Origin: Tenrec ecaudatus
Lineage: Eukaryota > Chordata > Mammalia > Afrosoricida > Tenrecidae
Reading direction: 5' to 3'
Length of the DNA: 64,000 bases
Assembly (NCBI RefSeq): GCF_050624435.1
Contig: NC_134530.1
Span: 143,880,721-143,944,720, forward strand
Position 1 is the first letter of the stretch. Every line of letters starts with the position of its first letter. Of this stretch, positions 24,225-35,073 are shown piece after piece. Made by a program: the position numbers and the translations under genes. Below the pieces are notes generated by a model. It saw nothing but the letters and a program-made list of their open reading frames with translations. It was not told the origin of the DNA and made no database searches.

Positions 24225-24414
24225 TATTCATAAGCCAATGCTGATAGTTGCTCTAAATTTATATACCAACCACTAAAACTAGTGATAAAGAAATTGAAGA
24301 ATTTAACCAACATCTTCAGCCTAAAATTGATCAAACACTCAATGAAGATGCACTGATCAATACTGGTGATGGAATGCAAAAGTTGGAAACAAATGGGAAG
24401 GAACAACACATTAA
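24225..24414 (+). mobile_element. RTE (BovB-type) LINE, endonuclease region fragment
   Basis: Matches the apurinic-endonuclease part of the afrotherian RTE: gaaattgaagaatttaacca, aaaattgatcaaacactcaa, tggaatgcaaaagttggaaa (protein words EIEEF, DGMQKLET, where the family has DWNAKVGN). It is continued after the AfroSINE by agtagttggaaaatatggcc at 24617-24636. Confidence 0.8.
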
Positions 24415-24612
24415 AAAAAAATCTCTGCCTTCAAGTCAATTCCAACTCATAGTGACACTATAGGACAGGGAAGAATTGGCCTTGTAGATTTCTGAGACTG
24501 TAACTCTGCATAGGAATAGAAAAGCCTCCTCTTTCTCCCAAGGAGTGGCTGGAGGTTTCAAACTGCTAACCTTGTGGTTAGCAGCCCAACACATAACCAC
24601 TACACCACCAGA
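24415..24612 (-). mobile_element. AfroSINE inserted in RTE
   Basis: ttcaagtcaattccaactca, gacactataggacaggga and acataaccactacaccacca. The RTE endonuclease sequence continues on both sides. Confidence 0.88.
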
Positions 24613-24636
24613 AGAGTAGTTGGAAAATATGGCCTT
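24613..24636 (+). mobile_element. RTE LINE, short continuation between SINE and LTR insertions
   Basis: The bases agtagttggaaaatatggcc continue the endonuclease reading frame of the fragment to the left (SVVGKYG in the family). This shows that the AfroSINE on the left and the LTR on the right landed in the same RTE copy. Confidence 0.75.
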
Positions 24637-25262
24637 TGTGTTAGACAGGGTTCTCTAGAGAAACAAAACCAGGACACTTATGATTGTATATATCTATATT
24701 TATCTATACATATCTTTATCTATCTATCTATATGAATAGATAGATATACATATATAACAGCTAATTAGTCCAAACAGCAGTACAGAGGGCTCAGATCAAC
24801 TCACTTCTGTGAAACAATTAATATACTGGAAGTTCTTCAACTCAGGAGGGTTGCTGGATTCAAGGTCAAGGGAGCAGACAGCTGAGTCTTCTGTAGAGCA
24901 ATGCAGGTGGTCTGGCCACAGGCAGCAAAGCAGGGCAGGTCATCAACAATCAGCCAGATAACAGGACCTGACAATCCCAAGCTCCAGTGATGTATGCACC
25001 ACCAGTGCGGTGACACAGGTCTCAAAGGAACATCAAACTCTGGTGACAGGATCCATGGGTTGGATGTCCTAAGGGTAGTGTAGCTCGCTAGTTAAGACAG
25101 AGAACTAAGGCAATCTCATGCTGGTCCAATCACCAGCGAGCAAGAGAGAGACAGGAGGGGCTTTCCAAGCTATTTATCTCTTTGCCTGCCAATCAAACTA
25201 CGACTTTATTAATCTTACATGTTCCTATTGGCCAGGTTGGCACAATAAACCTACCTATCACA
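24637..25262 (-). mobile_element. LTR-like fossil repeat (TG...CA) inserted in the RTE copy
   Basis: A 626-bp non-coding element running from tgtgttagacagggttctct to ctacctatcaca, with a TATC/TATA-rich stretch near its left end. The flanking 5-bp sequences gcctt and gcttt differ at one base and fit a target duplication within the RTE sequence, which resumes as ggtgatc. The family is probably MaLR-like; the name is uncertain. It looks like a solo LTR. Confidence 0.7.
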
Positions 25263-25345
25263 GCTTTGGTGATCAAAACAAACCTTGAGATCACACCTTG
25301 AGAATTATTCAAGATCAATAACTTCTTCATCACAAATGCAAGGCA
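25263..25345 (+). mobile_element. RTE LINE, endonuclease region, continuation
   Basis: After the LTR the RTE sequence resumes (ggtgatcaaaacaaacc, gatcaataacttcttcatca, with family wording close to GDRND and NDFFIA) until the next LTR-like insertion. Confidence 0.7.
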
Positions 25346-25657
25346 TCCCTGAGAAGAAGCCACATGGACCTACCCTGATGTAGGGCTGATGCAGGACCTC
25401 AGCCCTGGGTGCTGAGATGCTTACACACTCACTGATATGGTTTTCCTCCTGTAGTAAGCATCATTGCGTGTCTTTTGTGAGACTGAGGAGGACTTTGTAG
25501 ACTGGTGTTGGACATATGGGCTAATGTTGAACTTAAGGGCTTGGGTAACACTGGGTTAACATGCTTTCTTAATGTGTACTTACCCTTTATATAAAAGTCT
25601 CTCTTATACATATGAGTTTCTGTGGATTTGTTTCTCTAAAGTCTCCAGACTAACACA
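25346..25657 (+). mobile_element. LTR-like fossil repeat, 5'-shortened copy
   Basis: Shares gaagccacatgga, gaggactttgtaga, ctctcttatacatatgag and tttgtttctct with the copies at 23485-23909 and 40986-41499, and ends in aacaca. Inserted in the RTE, whose sequence resumes after it. Confidence 0.65.
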
Positions 25658-25930
25658 TTATAGTGTTAGCACAAACAGCAACTATATATATGGACTTTTC
25701 CAGTGGGAATACAAAAAATCGAAGCAACTACATCTGTGGCATGAGATAATGGAGAAGTTCAATTTCAGTAAGGAAAGCAAAAATCAAGGCCAGACTGTGA
25801 AACAGATCATCAGCTACTCATATGTGAGCTCAGGTTGAAGTTGAATAAAATTAAAACACGAGAACATGAATAAAACGTTGAGTCTATCTCCCCTGAAATT
25901 TGAAAATATCTCAGGACAGTCACAAATTGC
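25658..25930 (+). mobile_element. RTE LINE, segment between endonuclease and reverse transcriptase
   Basis: Matches the family at tatggacttttccagtggga, aaggccagactgtgaaacag, gctcaggttgaagttgaa and tctatctcccctgaaattt. It follows directly on the fragments to the left and belongs to the same copy. Confidence 0.75.
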
Positions 25931-26019
25931 CATTGCCAAATTTATGTCAAGTCATCACGGCTGGATATTGGGAAAAGTTTTCAATTAGCAATAATTGCAC
26001 CTTGATTAAGCCTCACTGA

Positions 26020-26208
26020 CTCCAATATTGTCATTGTGCAAAGCTCTTTTCTGTCTTTTCAATGACTTTCTGCTCTCTTTACATAAGATGTTCTTGATGT
26101 CATCCCACGGTTCGTCATGTCATCTGTCATTAGTGTTCAAGGGGCTACATCTGTTCTTAAGATGTTTTCATAATCCAGGTGAGATAGGCTCAAGGTTTTA
26201 TTTTGATT
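26020..26208 (-). mobile_element. RTE LINE fragment in inverted orientation
   Basis: On the minus strand this reads accttgagcctatctcacct, then tgaacactaatgacag, gggatgacatcaagaacatc and gtcattgaaaagacagaaaa, the stretch of the RTE that should lie between the plus-strand pieces at 25930 and 28545. Its first 45 bases repeat the end of the plus-strand fragment, so the copy is partly duplicated as well as inverted. Confidence 0.75.
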
Positions 26209-26212
26209 CTCA

Positions 26213-27911
26213 TGAATTAAAAAAATCATTTTATTGGGAGCTCATACAACTCCTATCACAATCCATATATACATTCATTGTGTCAAGCACATTTGTACGT
26301 TTGTTGCCATCATCATTCTCAAAGCATTTGCTTTCTCCTTGAGTCCTTGTGTCATTTTCCCCTCCCCGCTACCCCTCCTTCATGAACCCTTGATAATTTA
26401 TAAATTATTATTATTTTGTCATATCTTACACTGTTCAACATCTCCCTTCACCCACTTTTCTGTTGTGCATACCGCAGGGAGGAGGTTATATGTAGATCCT
26501 TGTAATCGGTTCCCCCTCTCGACCCCACCCTCCTAGCATCGCCACCCTCACCACTGGTCCTGAAGGGATCATCTGCCCTGGATTCCCTGTGTTTCCAGTT
26601 CCTATCTGTACCAGTGTACATCCCCTGGTCTATTCAGATTTAGTAAGGTAAAATTGGAATCATGATAGTGTGTGTGTGGGTGGGGTGGGGAGGAAGCATT
26701 CAGGAACTAGAGGAAAGTTGTATGTTTCATCATTGCTACATCGCACCCTGATTGGCTCCTCTCCTCCCTGGGACCCTTCTGTAAGGGTATGTCCAATTGC
26801 CTAAAGATGGACTTTGGTCTCCACTCTGCACTCCCCTCTCATTCACAATGATATGGTTTTTGGTCTGATGATGCCTGACACCTGATCCCTTCAACACCTC
26901 ATGATCTCACAGGCTCGTGTGCTTCTTCCATGAGGGCTTTGTTGCTTCTCAGTAGATGGCCGCTTGTTTACCTTCAAGCCTTTAAGACCCCAGATGCTAT
27001 ATCTTTTGGTAGCTGGGCACCATCAGCTTTCTTCACCACAGTTGCTTATGCACCTGCTTTGTCTTCAGCGATTGTGTCGGGAAGGTGAGCATCATAGAAT
27101 GCCAATTTAATAGAACAAAGTGTTCTTGCATTGAGGGAGTACTTGAATGGAGGCCCAATGCCCAGCTGCCACCTTAATACTAAACCCATAAATATATGCA
27201 CATAGATTTATTTCCCCATCCTCATATATAAATATATTTGCATATGTATATGACTTTATTTAGACTCTATAAATGTCCTTTGCCTCCTAGCTCTTTCCTC
27301 TATTTCCTTTTACTTTCCTCTTGGCCTACTATCATGTTCAGCCTTCATTGGGCTTTCAGTAAATCCTCTTGTTACATTACCCTTGGTCATGCCCTACCAA
27401 GCCTCCTACATCTTCCTCACCACCAATTTGGATCACTGTTTTTCCCTTGTCCCTGGATTTGTTAACACCACTACCTTTCCCCACCCTCCCTCTCTCACAT
27501 GTCTTCCCCAGAACCATCAGTCCCATTGTTTTCTATTTCAGATTGTTCATTCAGCCTATCTAATTTAATAGACCTGGGGAGATAATAACATGCACAGAAA
27601 CAAGAGAGAGAAAAACAAAGCAACAAAAGAAAACAAAACAACAGCAACAAAAAGTCAAGGACAAAAAAACCCCAAACAACAACAACCACCCAACAGCAAC
27701 AACAAGAAAGATAAGCCTGTAGTTAGTTCAAGGACTGTTTGTGGCCTTTAGGAGTGTTCTGTGGCCGAGCATGATGGGGCGCCAAGCCCTGGCCCCAAAC
27801 TCTATTTTTGGTATTCTCTGGGGACTTTTTTGCTCTGTTCCCCTTGCTGTTCTGTTGCACGTCTTTAGTGTGGGTGGGATCAGATTGGGTGGAATTCCCA
27901 CACTGTGTTCC
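26213..27911 (-). mobile_element. L1-type 3' end retroposon, long copy (about 1.7 kb), antisense
   Basis: Read on the minus strand it ends ...agctcccaataaaatgattt followed by a short A-run: an AATAAA signal plus poly(A), as in LINE 3' ends. The body (26.2-27.9 kb) has no long open frame. It contains the A-rich aacaacaa stretch near 27,600-27,710. This is the longest copy of a family seen at least nine times here. I take it to be a long L1-type 3' UTR of Afrotheria; it could instead be a separate non-coding retroposon. Confidence 0.75.
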
Positions 27912-28032
27912 CAAGGATTTTTTTTTAATTTTAACAATTTATTAGGGGCTCATACAATTCTTATCACAGTTCATACATATACATACATCAATTGTATAAA
28001 GCACATCTGTACAGTCTTTGCCCTAATCATTT
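27912..28032 (-). mobile_element. L1-type 3' end retroposon, truncated copy
   Basis: Starts with a T-run (poly(A) on the minus strand) and aacaatttattaggggctca, and breaks off at ccctaatcatttttt where the next copy begins. Confidence 0.75.
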
Positions 28033-28270
28033 TTTTCTCCTCTTTTCTTTTTTTACATTTTATTAGGGACTCATACAACTCTTATCACCATCCATACCTA
28101 TACATACATCAATTGTATAAAGCACATCCATACATTCCCTGCCCCAATCATTCTCAAGGCATTTGCTCTCCACTTAAGCCCCTTGCATCAGGTCCTCTTT
28201 TTCCCCCTCCCTCCCCCCTCCCCCTCCCTCATGTGCCCTTGGTAATTTATACCTCGTTATTTTGGATTTT
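28033..28270 (-). mobile_element. L1-type 3' end retroposon, third copy in the row
   Basis: T-run, then acattttattagggactcat, aagcacatccatacattccc and ggtaatttatacctcgttat. It inserted into the T-rich end of the copy on its left. Confidence 0.75.
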
Positions 28271-28544
28271 GTTTTAACAGGCGTTTTGATCCTTCTATTT
28301 CTCACACCTCCGGGGGGTGTTATCTTACAGGATTTCCTTATTTATTTCTCTGGTTCTGATGGAGTTCTAGCCTTGTGTTTCTCTTGGGTCTACTCAATGC
28401 TATGAGATTTCAACTGAGCCTAAATCCTACACTGATGACTATTATGTAAATTACTACTCACATAATTCCCCTTGGTAATACGGTAGAATTGCCTCATCTT
28501 GAGTAACATTTGCAATTTTTTAAAAAGAGAGAGAGATCAAAGTG

Positions 28545-30185
28545 AATGTCAGAAGAGACTCTGAAACTTGCTCTTAATCGTAGGGTAACTAAGGAAAATG
28601 GAGAAAAAGAGGAAATAAAGGAGCTCAACAGAAAATTTCAAAGGGCTGCTGAGAAGACAAAGCAAAGTCTTGAAATGAAATGTATGAAGACCTAGAGTTA
28701 GAAAACCAGGATGGAAGAACATGCTCCGTATACTGTACACCGAAAGAGCTTCAGAAAATATTCAAGGCTTGCATTACAATCTTGGCTCTATAGGCAAAAG
28801 ATTGAACAATGCAGGAAGCATGCAAAGAAGATAGAAAGAGTATCCAGAGTCACTGCAGAAACAGGGGACATTCAACCATCTCCAGAAGCAGCACGTCATC
28901 AAGAGCCAATGGCACTGAAGGAAGAAGTTCAAGCTTCACTGAAATAAAAATTTAGCCCAAAACAAAATTCCATGAATTGATGGAATACAAATTAAAATGT
29001 TTCAACAGCAGATGATGCACTATACCAAGAAACATGGAAGACAGTTACCCGGCCAACTGACTGGAAGAGATTCATATTTGTACCCCTTCCAAAGAAAGGT
29101 GACCCAAGAGAACTCACAAAGTATAGAACAACGTCATTGATATCATATGCAAGTTACATTTTGCTGAAGAGCGTTCAACGAGAGTTTCAGCAATTTACAA
29201 GGAGCTCCTACAAACTCAGGCTGGGTCCAGGAGAGGCTGGACAACACAGGATGTCATTGCTGACAACAGATGGACATTGGCGGAAAGCAGAGAATACAAG
29301 AAAAGATGTTTTATTTGGGTTTTATTGACTATGGGATGACATTTGACCCTGTGAACCATAACAAATTATGAATAGCTTTGAGAAAAATAGGAATTCCAAA
29401 ACACTTCGTTGTGCTCATGCGGAACTTGTACAAGGCAGCTGTGCACCCAGAACGAGGGAACACGGCATGATTTAAACTCAGGAAGTGTGTATCAGGGTTG
29501 TATCCTTTCACTATGCAGAATGACAACCTAGCTTGCTGAAAGGGAGGAGGACTTGACGCACTGGCTGATGACGATCAAGGATTGCAGCCTCCGCCGGGCA
29601 AAGCTCAATGTAAAGAAGACCAAATCCTCACATCTGGATCAATAGGGAGAAAAGAGTGACGTCGTCAAGGATTTCGTCTTGCTTGGATCCACCATCAGTG
29701 TCCATGGAAGGAGCAGAGAAGGGATAAAACGCTGAACTTGACCTTTTTAAAGTGTTGAAAAGCAAGGATGTTACTTTGAGGACTAAGGTGTGCCTGACCC
29801 GAGCCAAGGTATTGGATGTTGAATAAGGAAGACCAAAGGAGATTCGTGGGGCTGGAGAAGAACATATTGAAATACCGTGGACGGCCAAAAGAAGAAGCAC
29901 ATCTGTCTTGGAAGAAGAGTCAGATGCTCCTTAGAGACAAGGATGGTGAGTCTTCTTCTCATGTACTTAGGACATGAGGGCAGGCGAGACCAGTCCCTGG
30001 AAAAGGACATCACGCTTGCTGACGAGAGGCAGTGAGAAGAGCGTACCATGACGAGGGGCATGGCACAGAGACTGCAGTGATGGGCTCCGATGTCGCAGGA
30101 CCGGGTGGCGTTGCATCTGCTTGCATCCTGCAGTACACGGGCCCCTATGAGTTGGAAGGAACGTGACAGTACGTGACAACAAGAA
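28545..30185 (+). mobile_element. RTE (BovB-type) LINE, reverse transcriptase to 3' end
   Basis: Follows the family through the fingers/palm region (gaagagattcatatttgtac, cccttccaaagaaaggtga: protein words LPKKGD-like, then LISYAS) to the RT C-terminal region: tggatccaccatcagtgtcc (GSTISVHG), gttactttgaggactaagg, gaccagtccctggaaaagga (DQSLEKD) and cctatgagttggaagg near the end. Many stops and shifts; non-functional. Confidence 0.85.
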
Positions 30186-30851
30186 GACTAGTTGGCCTAG
30201 AGTTGATCTAGCAGCTCAGACAGAAAGGACAGGACTGTGTGTTGCGTTGGGATCTGGCAAGTCTGTTCTGACTCGGAGCAACCCTCCGTGCAAGGGACTG
30301 GAACACTGCCTGGTCATGTGTCATTCTCCGTGGTTCCCACGTTTGGGCCCATTTTTATAGCCGTTATCTGGCTGTGTTTCAACCTGGGGATGCCGTGATT
30401 CTCAGCGACTTGGCAGTCATAACGGAGTCATTTCCCATGATCAGATCTCATAATACAATCACCCCCATAGTGAGATCTGCTCTGAGCAGCCCATCAATTG
30501 AAAGGGGGCTTCCTTGGAGGTGTGGCCTGCTTCCTATAGATGTGGAAGCTCTGGGAAAACTCACTGGCTTTTTCCTGGGTCTGGGTTCTTCCTCTGGCTT
30601 GTCATCTGTCCTCCAGTGCTCTGGACTGGGGTCAGCAGCCTGCTAGATTGCCTGCTGGTTCTGAGAATTGTCAGCAGCCGGCTATCTCACCAACTGACCT
30701 TGGATTCATTTGCCTCAGCCACCAGTAACCTCCAGTCTAATCTGCCAATCCTAAATCCATCAGACCATGCTGCTACATGAGTCAATGAAGCCTTCAGCCT
30801 GATCTCTGACCCACAGGCTTGGAGTTTACTGTCCTGCTGGCGGACCAGTTA

Positions 30852-31010
30852 CAGGGGGCCTCGTGGTCAGTGGTTCAAAACCACCAGCAACTCAGTGGGA
30901 GGAAGAAGGGCTCTCTAAGAGCCTCACTCTCAGAAACCCACAGGGCAGCTCTACACGGTCCTATGGAGTCAGTGTGAGCGGTATCCACTCAACGGCAGCG
31001 AGCTGCTGCC
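30852..31010 (+). mobile_element. AfroSINE, partial
   Basis: gtggttcaaaaccaccagca, ctcagaaacccacagggcag and ctcaacggcagcgag. The tRNA-like A box region is shortened. Confidence 0.75.
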
Positions 31011-31024
31011 TTCCACAGTGGTGC

Positions 31025-31445
31025 CCGTCTTCACTCTGAGTGCATTGTTCTATACAAACACGCAGAAGCTGGCTTTGTGTTTGAACGATGGTGTGGAAAA
31101 AGAACGTGGAAAGTACTGCAGGTCCCTAAAATGATAAACCAATCTGTCTACGAAGATGCACAGCCAGAGTGCTCTTTGGAGGCCTGGATGGTGGGACGCT
31201 GTCTCACCTACGCTGGACAGACTGTCAGGAGACAGCAGGCTCCCTGGAGAAGGCCGGCATGCTCGGTAAAGCGCAGGGGCAGCAAACAAGAGCAAGACCC
31301 TCAAGGAGACGGACGGACACGGTGGCTGCGACAGTGGGACAGTGCAAGCCCAGGAGCAATTGTCAGGAGGGCCCAGGACCACGCAGGGCTTCCTTCTCTT
31401 GTGCACAGGGTCACCATGGGTCAGAATGGACTCGATGCCACCTAA

Positions 31446-31448
<3 letters not shown>
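31025..31448 (+). mobile_element. RTE LINE 3' end with repeat tail
   Basis: Contains gtctacgaagatgcacagcc, tggacagactgtcaggagac, cctggagaaggccggcatgc and caccatgggtcagaatggac, and ends tgccacctaacaaca, the usual RTE 3' end. The tail passes into a CAG repeat. Confidence 0.8.

Positions 31449-31500
<52 letters not shown>
31449..31500. repeat. (CAG)n microsatellite, about 17 units
   Basis: Directly continues the aacaaca tail of the RTE copy ending at 31448. It makes long poly-Ala/poly-Leu open frames that are not genes. Confidence 0.95.
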
Positions 31501-31502
<2 letters not shown>

Positions 31503-31559
31503 AGCTGGTTTCCCATGACCCGTCTGTCAGTTTGTTAGACGTGCTGTCTTGTTCTGGAA

Positions 31560-32440
31560 TGGGAAGTTTCTGAAGTAGCTGGGGGAAATGATGTGTGAGA
31601 GCTAAATGGAAAATTTCAAAGGACAACCCCGAAGGCAGCATAAAGCACTGTAATGAGATGCGCACAGACCTGGAGTTGGAAAACCAAAAGGGGAGGACAC
31701 CATCAACACGCCTCAAATGGAAAGAATTTTTGGAAGCATGGAGGACTTGAGTTGCAATCCTGAAAGAGTCTATGGGCAAAGTACTCGGTAGGGAGGCTCT
31801 CGGGGGCAATAAGTAGAGCCTGTGAACCCAAAGAGCGGGGAAAGGAGCCGGCCCTGTCCCCGCTGCCTGCGAATAATTGCCTCAACCCAGCATTGCCCCA
31901 ACCCAGCGGCAGCTCTGATGCCATTTCTGCCCAGAGGGGCAGGGGTCGGCAGCAACATTGACTTGTTGACCATGCTAAGACAGCACTGTGTGGGTGATGC
32001 GGACGACGGGCAGCATTGTGAACCCACACGTAGAACGAGGTGCAGTCATCCCCAAGGACGAACAGTCTCACGGGACGGTTTAAAGTCAGGAGAGGTGTGC
32101 ATCGGCGCTGTGGCCTTTCATCCGAATTAATCAACCCGCATGCTGAGCAAACTAGCCGAGCAGCTGGGCTGTCTGAAGAGGAACACGGACTCAGGATTAG
32201 GGGGAACCCAACAACCTTCAACAGGCAGTGAGGATGGCGAGGATCTCATCATGTACACTGGACCAGTCCCCAGGAAAGACAAAACAAAACAAGCACCATG
32301 CTTCATAAAGCGGAGGGTCAGAGGAAAAGCGAATGACCGTCAACGAGATGGAGTGACCGGATGGGGTCAACATAACATTTGCGAGGATGGTGCAGGGCAG
32401 TGTTTCATTGTCTTATATCGAAGGGCACTAGGCATTGGAC
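31560..32440 (+). mobile_element. RTE LINE internal fragments
   Basis: 31590-31790 matches aaatggaaaatttcaaagga, agacctggagttggaaaacc and gagttgcaatcctgaaaga; 31985-32220 matches aacgaggtgcagtcatcccc, gtttaaagtcaggagaggtg, atgctgagcaaactagccga and gaggaacacggactcaggat. The RT piece in between is missing. The copy is plainly non-functional. Confidence 0.7.
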
Positions 32441-32487
32441 GCCGGCTTGATGGCACATGGCGATGCCGATCAATGAGGGAAGGATGC

Positions 32488-32585
32488 TGGTGCCTCAGGG
32501 GTTAAGCATTTGATGGCTAAATGAAAGGTTGATGGTTTGAACCCGCCAGGTTCTCCATGAGAAAAGGTCTGGCAATCCTCTGGGT
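32488..32585 (+). mobile_element. AfroSINE head fragment
   Basis: ggtgcctcaggggttaagc followed by aaggttgatggtttgaaccc is the tRNA-like half; the 3' half is not recognised. Confidence 0.55.
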
Positions 32586-33108
32586 TCCTGCCTGGACAGC
32601 AGAGGGAGCCTGCTCTTCTCCACCAAGAGCCTGGAGCATGACCTCAGGAGGTGGCCAAAGGTCAGGAAAGGATAACAAAGCACCTCTGGCCCCAGGTGCC
32701 ACAGGGGGCTGTGTGGGACCGCAGAAAGCCACGAGCCGGGCCTTTCTGCACCGTACAGAGTGGCATTCTCAGAAACCCAGAGGGGCGGGGCTGCTATGCC
32801 CACCCACAGAGTGCAGCGCCCGGCGGGGACAAGCCCTTGATGAACAGCAGCCAGTGTGGTTTCCATTTCACCAAGGACAAACGGAGCCCCCGGAAGTGCA
32901 ATTTGAACCCCAGGGTCCTGTCTCTGAAGGTGTTCTGGGAAGCACTGGGGGCGTGTGACATGGGCACTAAAGATACAGAGCTTGGCTTAAGAGAGGGGGC
33001 TCCGTGGGTGGGCATTCCAGGGGTGCAGCTCTGAGCCCGGCCCAGAAAGGCTGCTGGTTAAACAGGGCGCCCCTCTGAAGGAGTGTGATGGGAAGTTGGT
33101 GTCTCTAG

Positions 33109-33295
33109 GAGCCATGGTGGCGTGGTGGTTCCGAGTTGGACTGCCACTGGCTTGGTCAGCAGATTGAAACCACCAGCCGCTAGGTGGGAGAAAGACTGGT
33201 CTTTCTATGCCCGTAAGCAGTGACCGGCTCGGAAACCCACAGGGGCTTGTTCTGAGTCGGCAATGACTCCAGGGCAGGGAGTTTGATTTGGCTTC
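33109..33295 (+). mobile_element. AfroSINE, full length
   Basis: agccatggtggcgtggtggt, gtcagcagattgaaaccacc, ctcggaaacccacaggggct and gggcagggagtttgatttgg. Confidence 0.87.
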
Positions 33296-33307
33296 TCTAT
33301 AGGTTAC

Positions 33308-33462
33308 TATGGTACCAAGCTAAAGGTCAGAGCTTTGAACCCACCCAGGAGGCGTGGTGATAGTAATCTGCTGCGGGATTGCAGCCGAGAACCCCCGAGG
33401 CACGACAGTTGTAGTATAACATGTGGCGTTGGCACTCACTAGCAGCAAGTTTGGGTTTGGGC
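33308..33462 (+). mobile_element. AfroSINE-like, diverged
   Basis: taaaggtcagagctttgaac, ccgagaacccccgaggcacg and gcagcaagtttgggtttggg follow AfroSINE order directly behind another copy. Confidence 0.5.
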
Positions 33463-33925
33463 CTGTCTAGCCCAGGCTCACAGTCTGGGAGGACTGAAGG
33501 GCTAGGTATGGTGGGAGCCTACCCCACTCCAAGCCATAAAGGGCCCCTCATCTGGTCTCTGTGACAGGGCAGACTCCTGCCACTCCCGCTGAGGGTTTGC
33601 TCTGGAAATCCCGGCAGGCTTCTTGGGTCCAGACCCTCGATGACCTGGGTGATGAGACTTGGGTTCATGGGTCTCAGGAGTTCCGGGCTGGGGAGGGCAG
33701 TAAGCCACAGGTCCAGCTCCCCAGGTTCCTTCAGCTGGCCCACCTGCAGTCTGGCACTGGGCACTGCCGAGCCTCAACTTAAGGAGGACATTGCCAACTG
33801 GAAGTAGCGGAGCAGAGCCCCCCACAGAAACTGTGGGGGAGATCGTAAAGATTTGGATCCTGGGACTGCCGCCTGGATCCCCTGAATCAGACTCTGGCTG
33901 CATGGGATCTGGGATTCTCCATTTT

Positions 33926-35073
33926 AATTATTTATTTTCATTGTTCAAGTTTTTTATGTAACTTTTAAAAATTGTGGCAAAAATATACACAACAAAACAT
34001 TTTCCAATTCGACAACTTTTACAGTGCCACTGATCATACTTTTTTTTTTTACATTTTATTAGGGACTCACACAACTCTTATCACAATCCATACATATACA
34101 TACATCAATTGTATAAAGCACATCCATACATTCCCCGCCCCAATCATTCTCAAGGCATTTGCTCTCCACTTAAGCCCTTTGCATCAGGTCCTCTTTTTTT
34201 TTGCTCCTCCCTCCCCGCTCCCCCCTCCCAATGTGCCCTTGGTAATTTATACATCGTTATTTTGTCATATCTTGCCCTATCTGGAGTCTCCCCCCCCCTT
34301 CTCTGCCGTCCCTCTTCCAGGGAGGAGGTCACACGTGGACCCCTGTAATCAGTTGCCCCTTTCCAACCCACTCACCCTCCACTCTCCCAGCATCGCCCCT
34401 CACACCCCTAGTCCTGAAGGTATCATCCAGCCTGGATTCCCTGTGCCTCCAGCTCCCATAGGCACCAGTGTACAACCTCTGCCCTATCCAGCCCTGCAAG
34501 GTAGAATTCGGATCATGGTAGTTGGGGGGAGGAAGCATCCAGGATCTGGGGGAAAGCTGTGTTCTTCATCGGTACTACCTCACACCCTAATTAACCCATC
34601 TCCTCTCCTAAACCCCTCTATGAGGGGATCTCCATTGGCCGACACTTGGGCCTTGGGTCTCCACTCTGCACTTCCCCCTTCATTCAATATGGTATATATA
34701 GACACACATATATATACATATACACACATATATCTTTTTTTTTTTGCATGATGCCTTTATACCTGGTCCCTTTGGCACCTCGTGATCGCACAGGCTGGTG
34801 TGCTTCTTCCATGTGGGCTTTTTTGCTTCTGAGCTAGATGGCCGCTTGTTCACCTTCAAGCCTTTAAGACCCCAGACACTATCTCTTTTGATAGCTGGGC
34901 ACCATCAGCTTTCTTCACCACATTTGCTTATGCACCCATTTGTCTTCAGCGATCCTATCATGGAGGTGTGCAGTCAATGATATGATTATTTTGTTCTTTG
35001 ATGCCTGATAACTGATCCCTTCAGGACCACTCGATCACACAGGCTGGTGTGTTCTTCCATGTGGACTTTGTTG
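33926..35073 (-). mobile_element. L1-type insertion with 17-bp target duplications, nested
   Basis: Flanked on both sides by the identical 17-mer ctgggattctccatttt (33909-33925 and 35074-35090), the size expected for LINE insertion. The left 110 bases resemble an older L1 3' UTR in antisense (gtggcaaaaatatacacaac). From 34040 a T-run begins an L1-type 3' end copy (acattttattagggactcac ... gtgtgttcttccatgtggac). Part of the unit (tgatgcctgat...tgatcc, then acaggctggtgtg) occurs twice, near 34745-34830 and 35000-35060, which points to a copy within a copy. Confidence 0.8.

Noticed and set aside
26234-28277. Several 60-180 codon open frames
   Set aside because: They lie in antisense LINE 3' end copies and recur in each copy as the same nonsense protein.
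30000-30200. Possible tRNA gene signals (B-box-like ggttcgaaacc words throughout)
   Set aside because: They are the tRNA-derived heads of AfroSINEs; no cloverleaf with intact stems was seen.
31050-31809. Open frames with poly-Leu and poly-Ala runs
   Set aside because: Produced by the CAG repeat at the end of an RTE copy.
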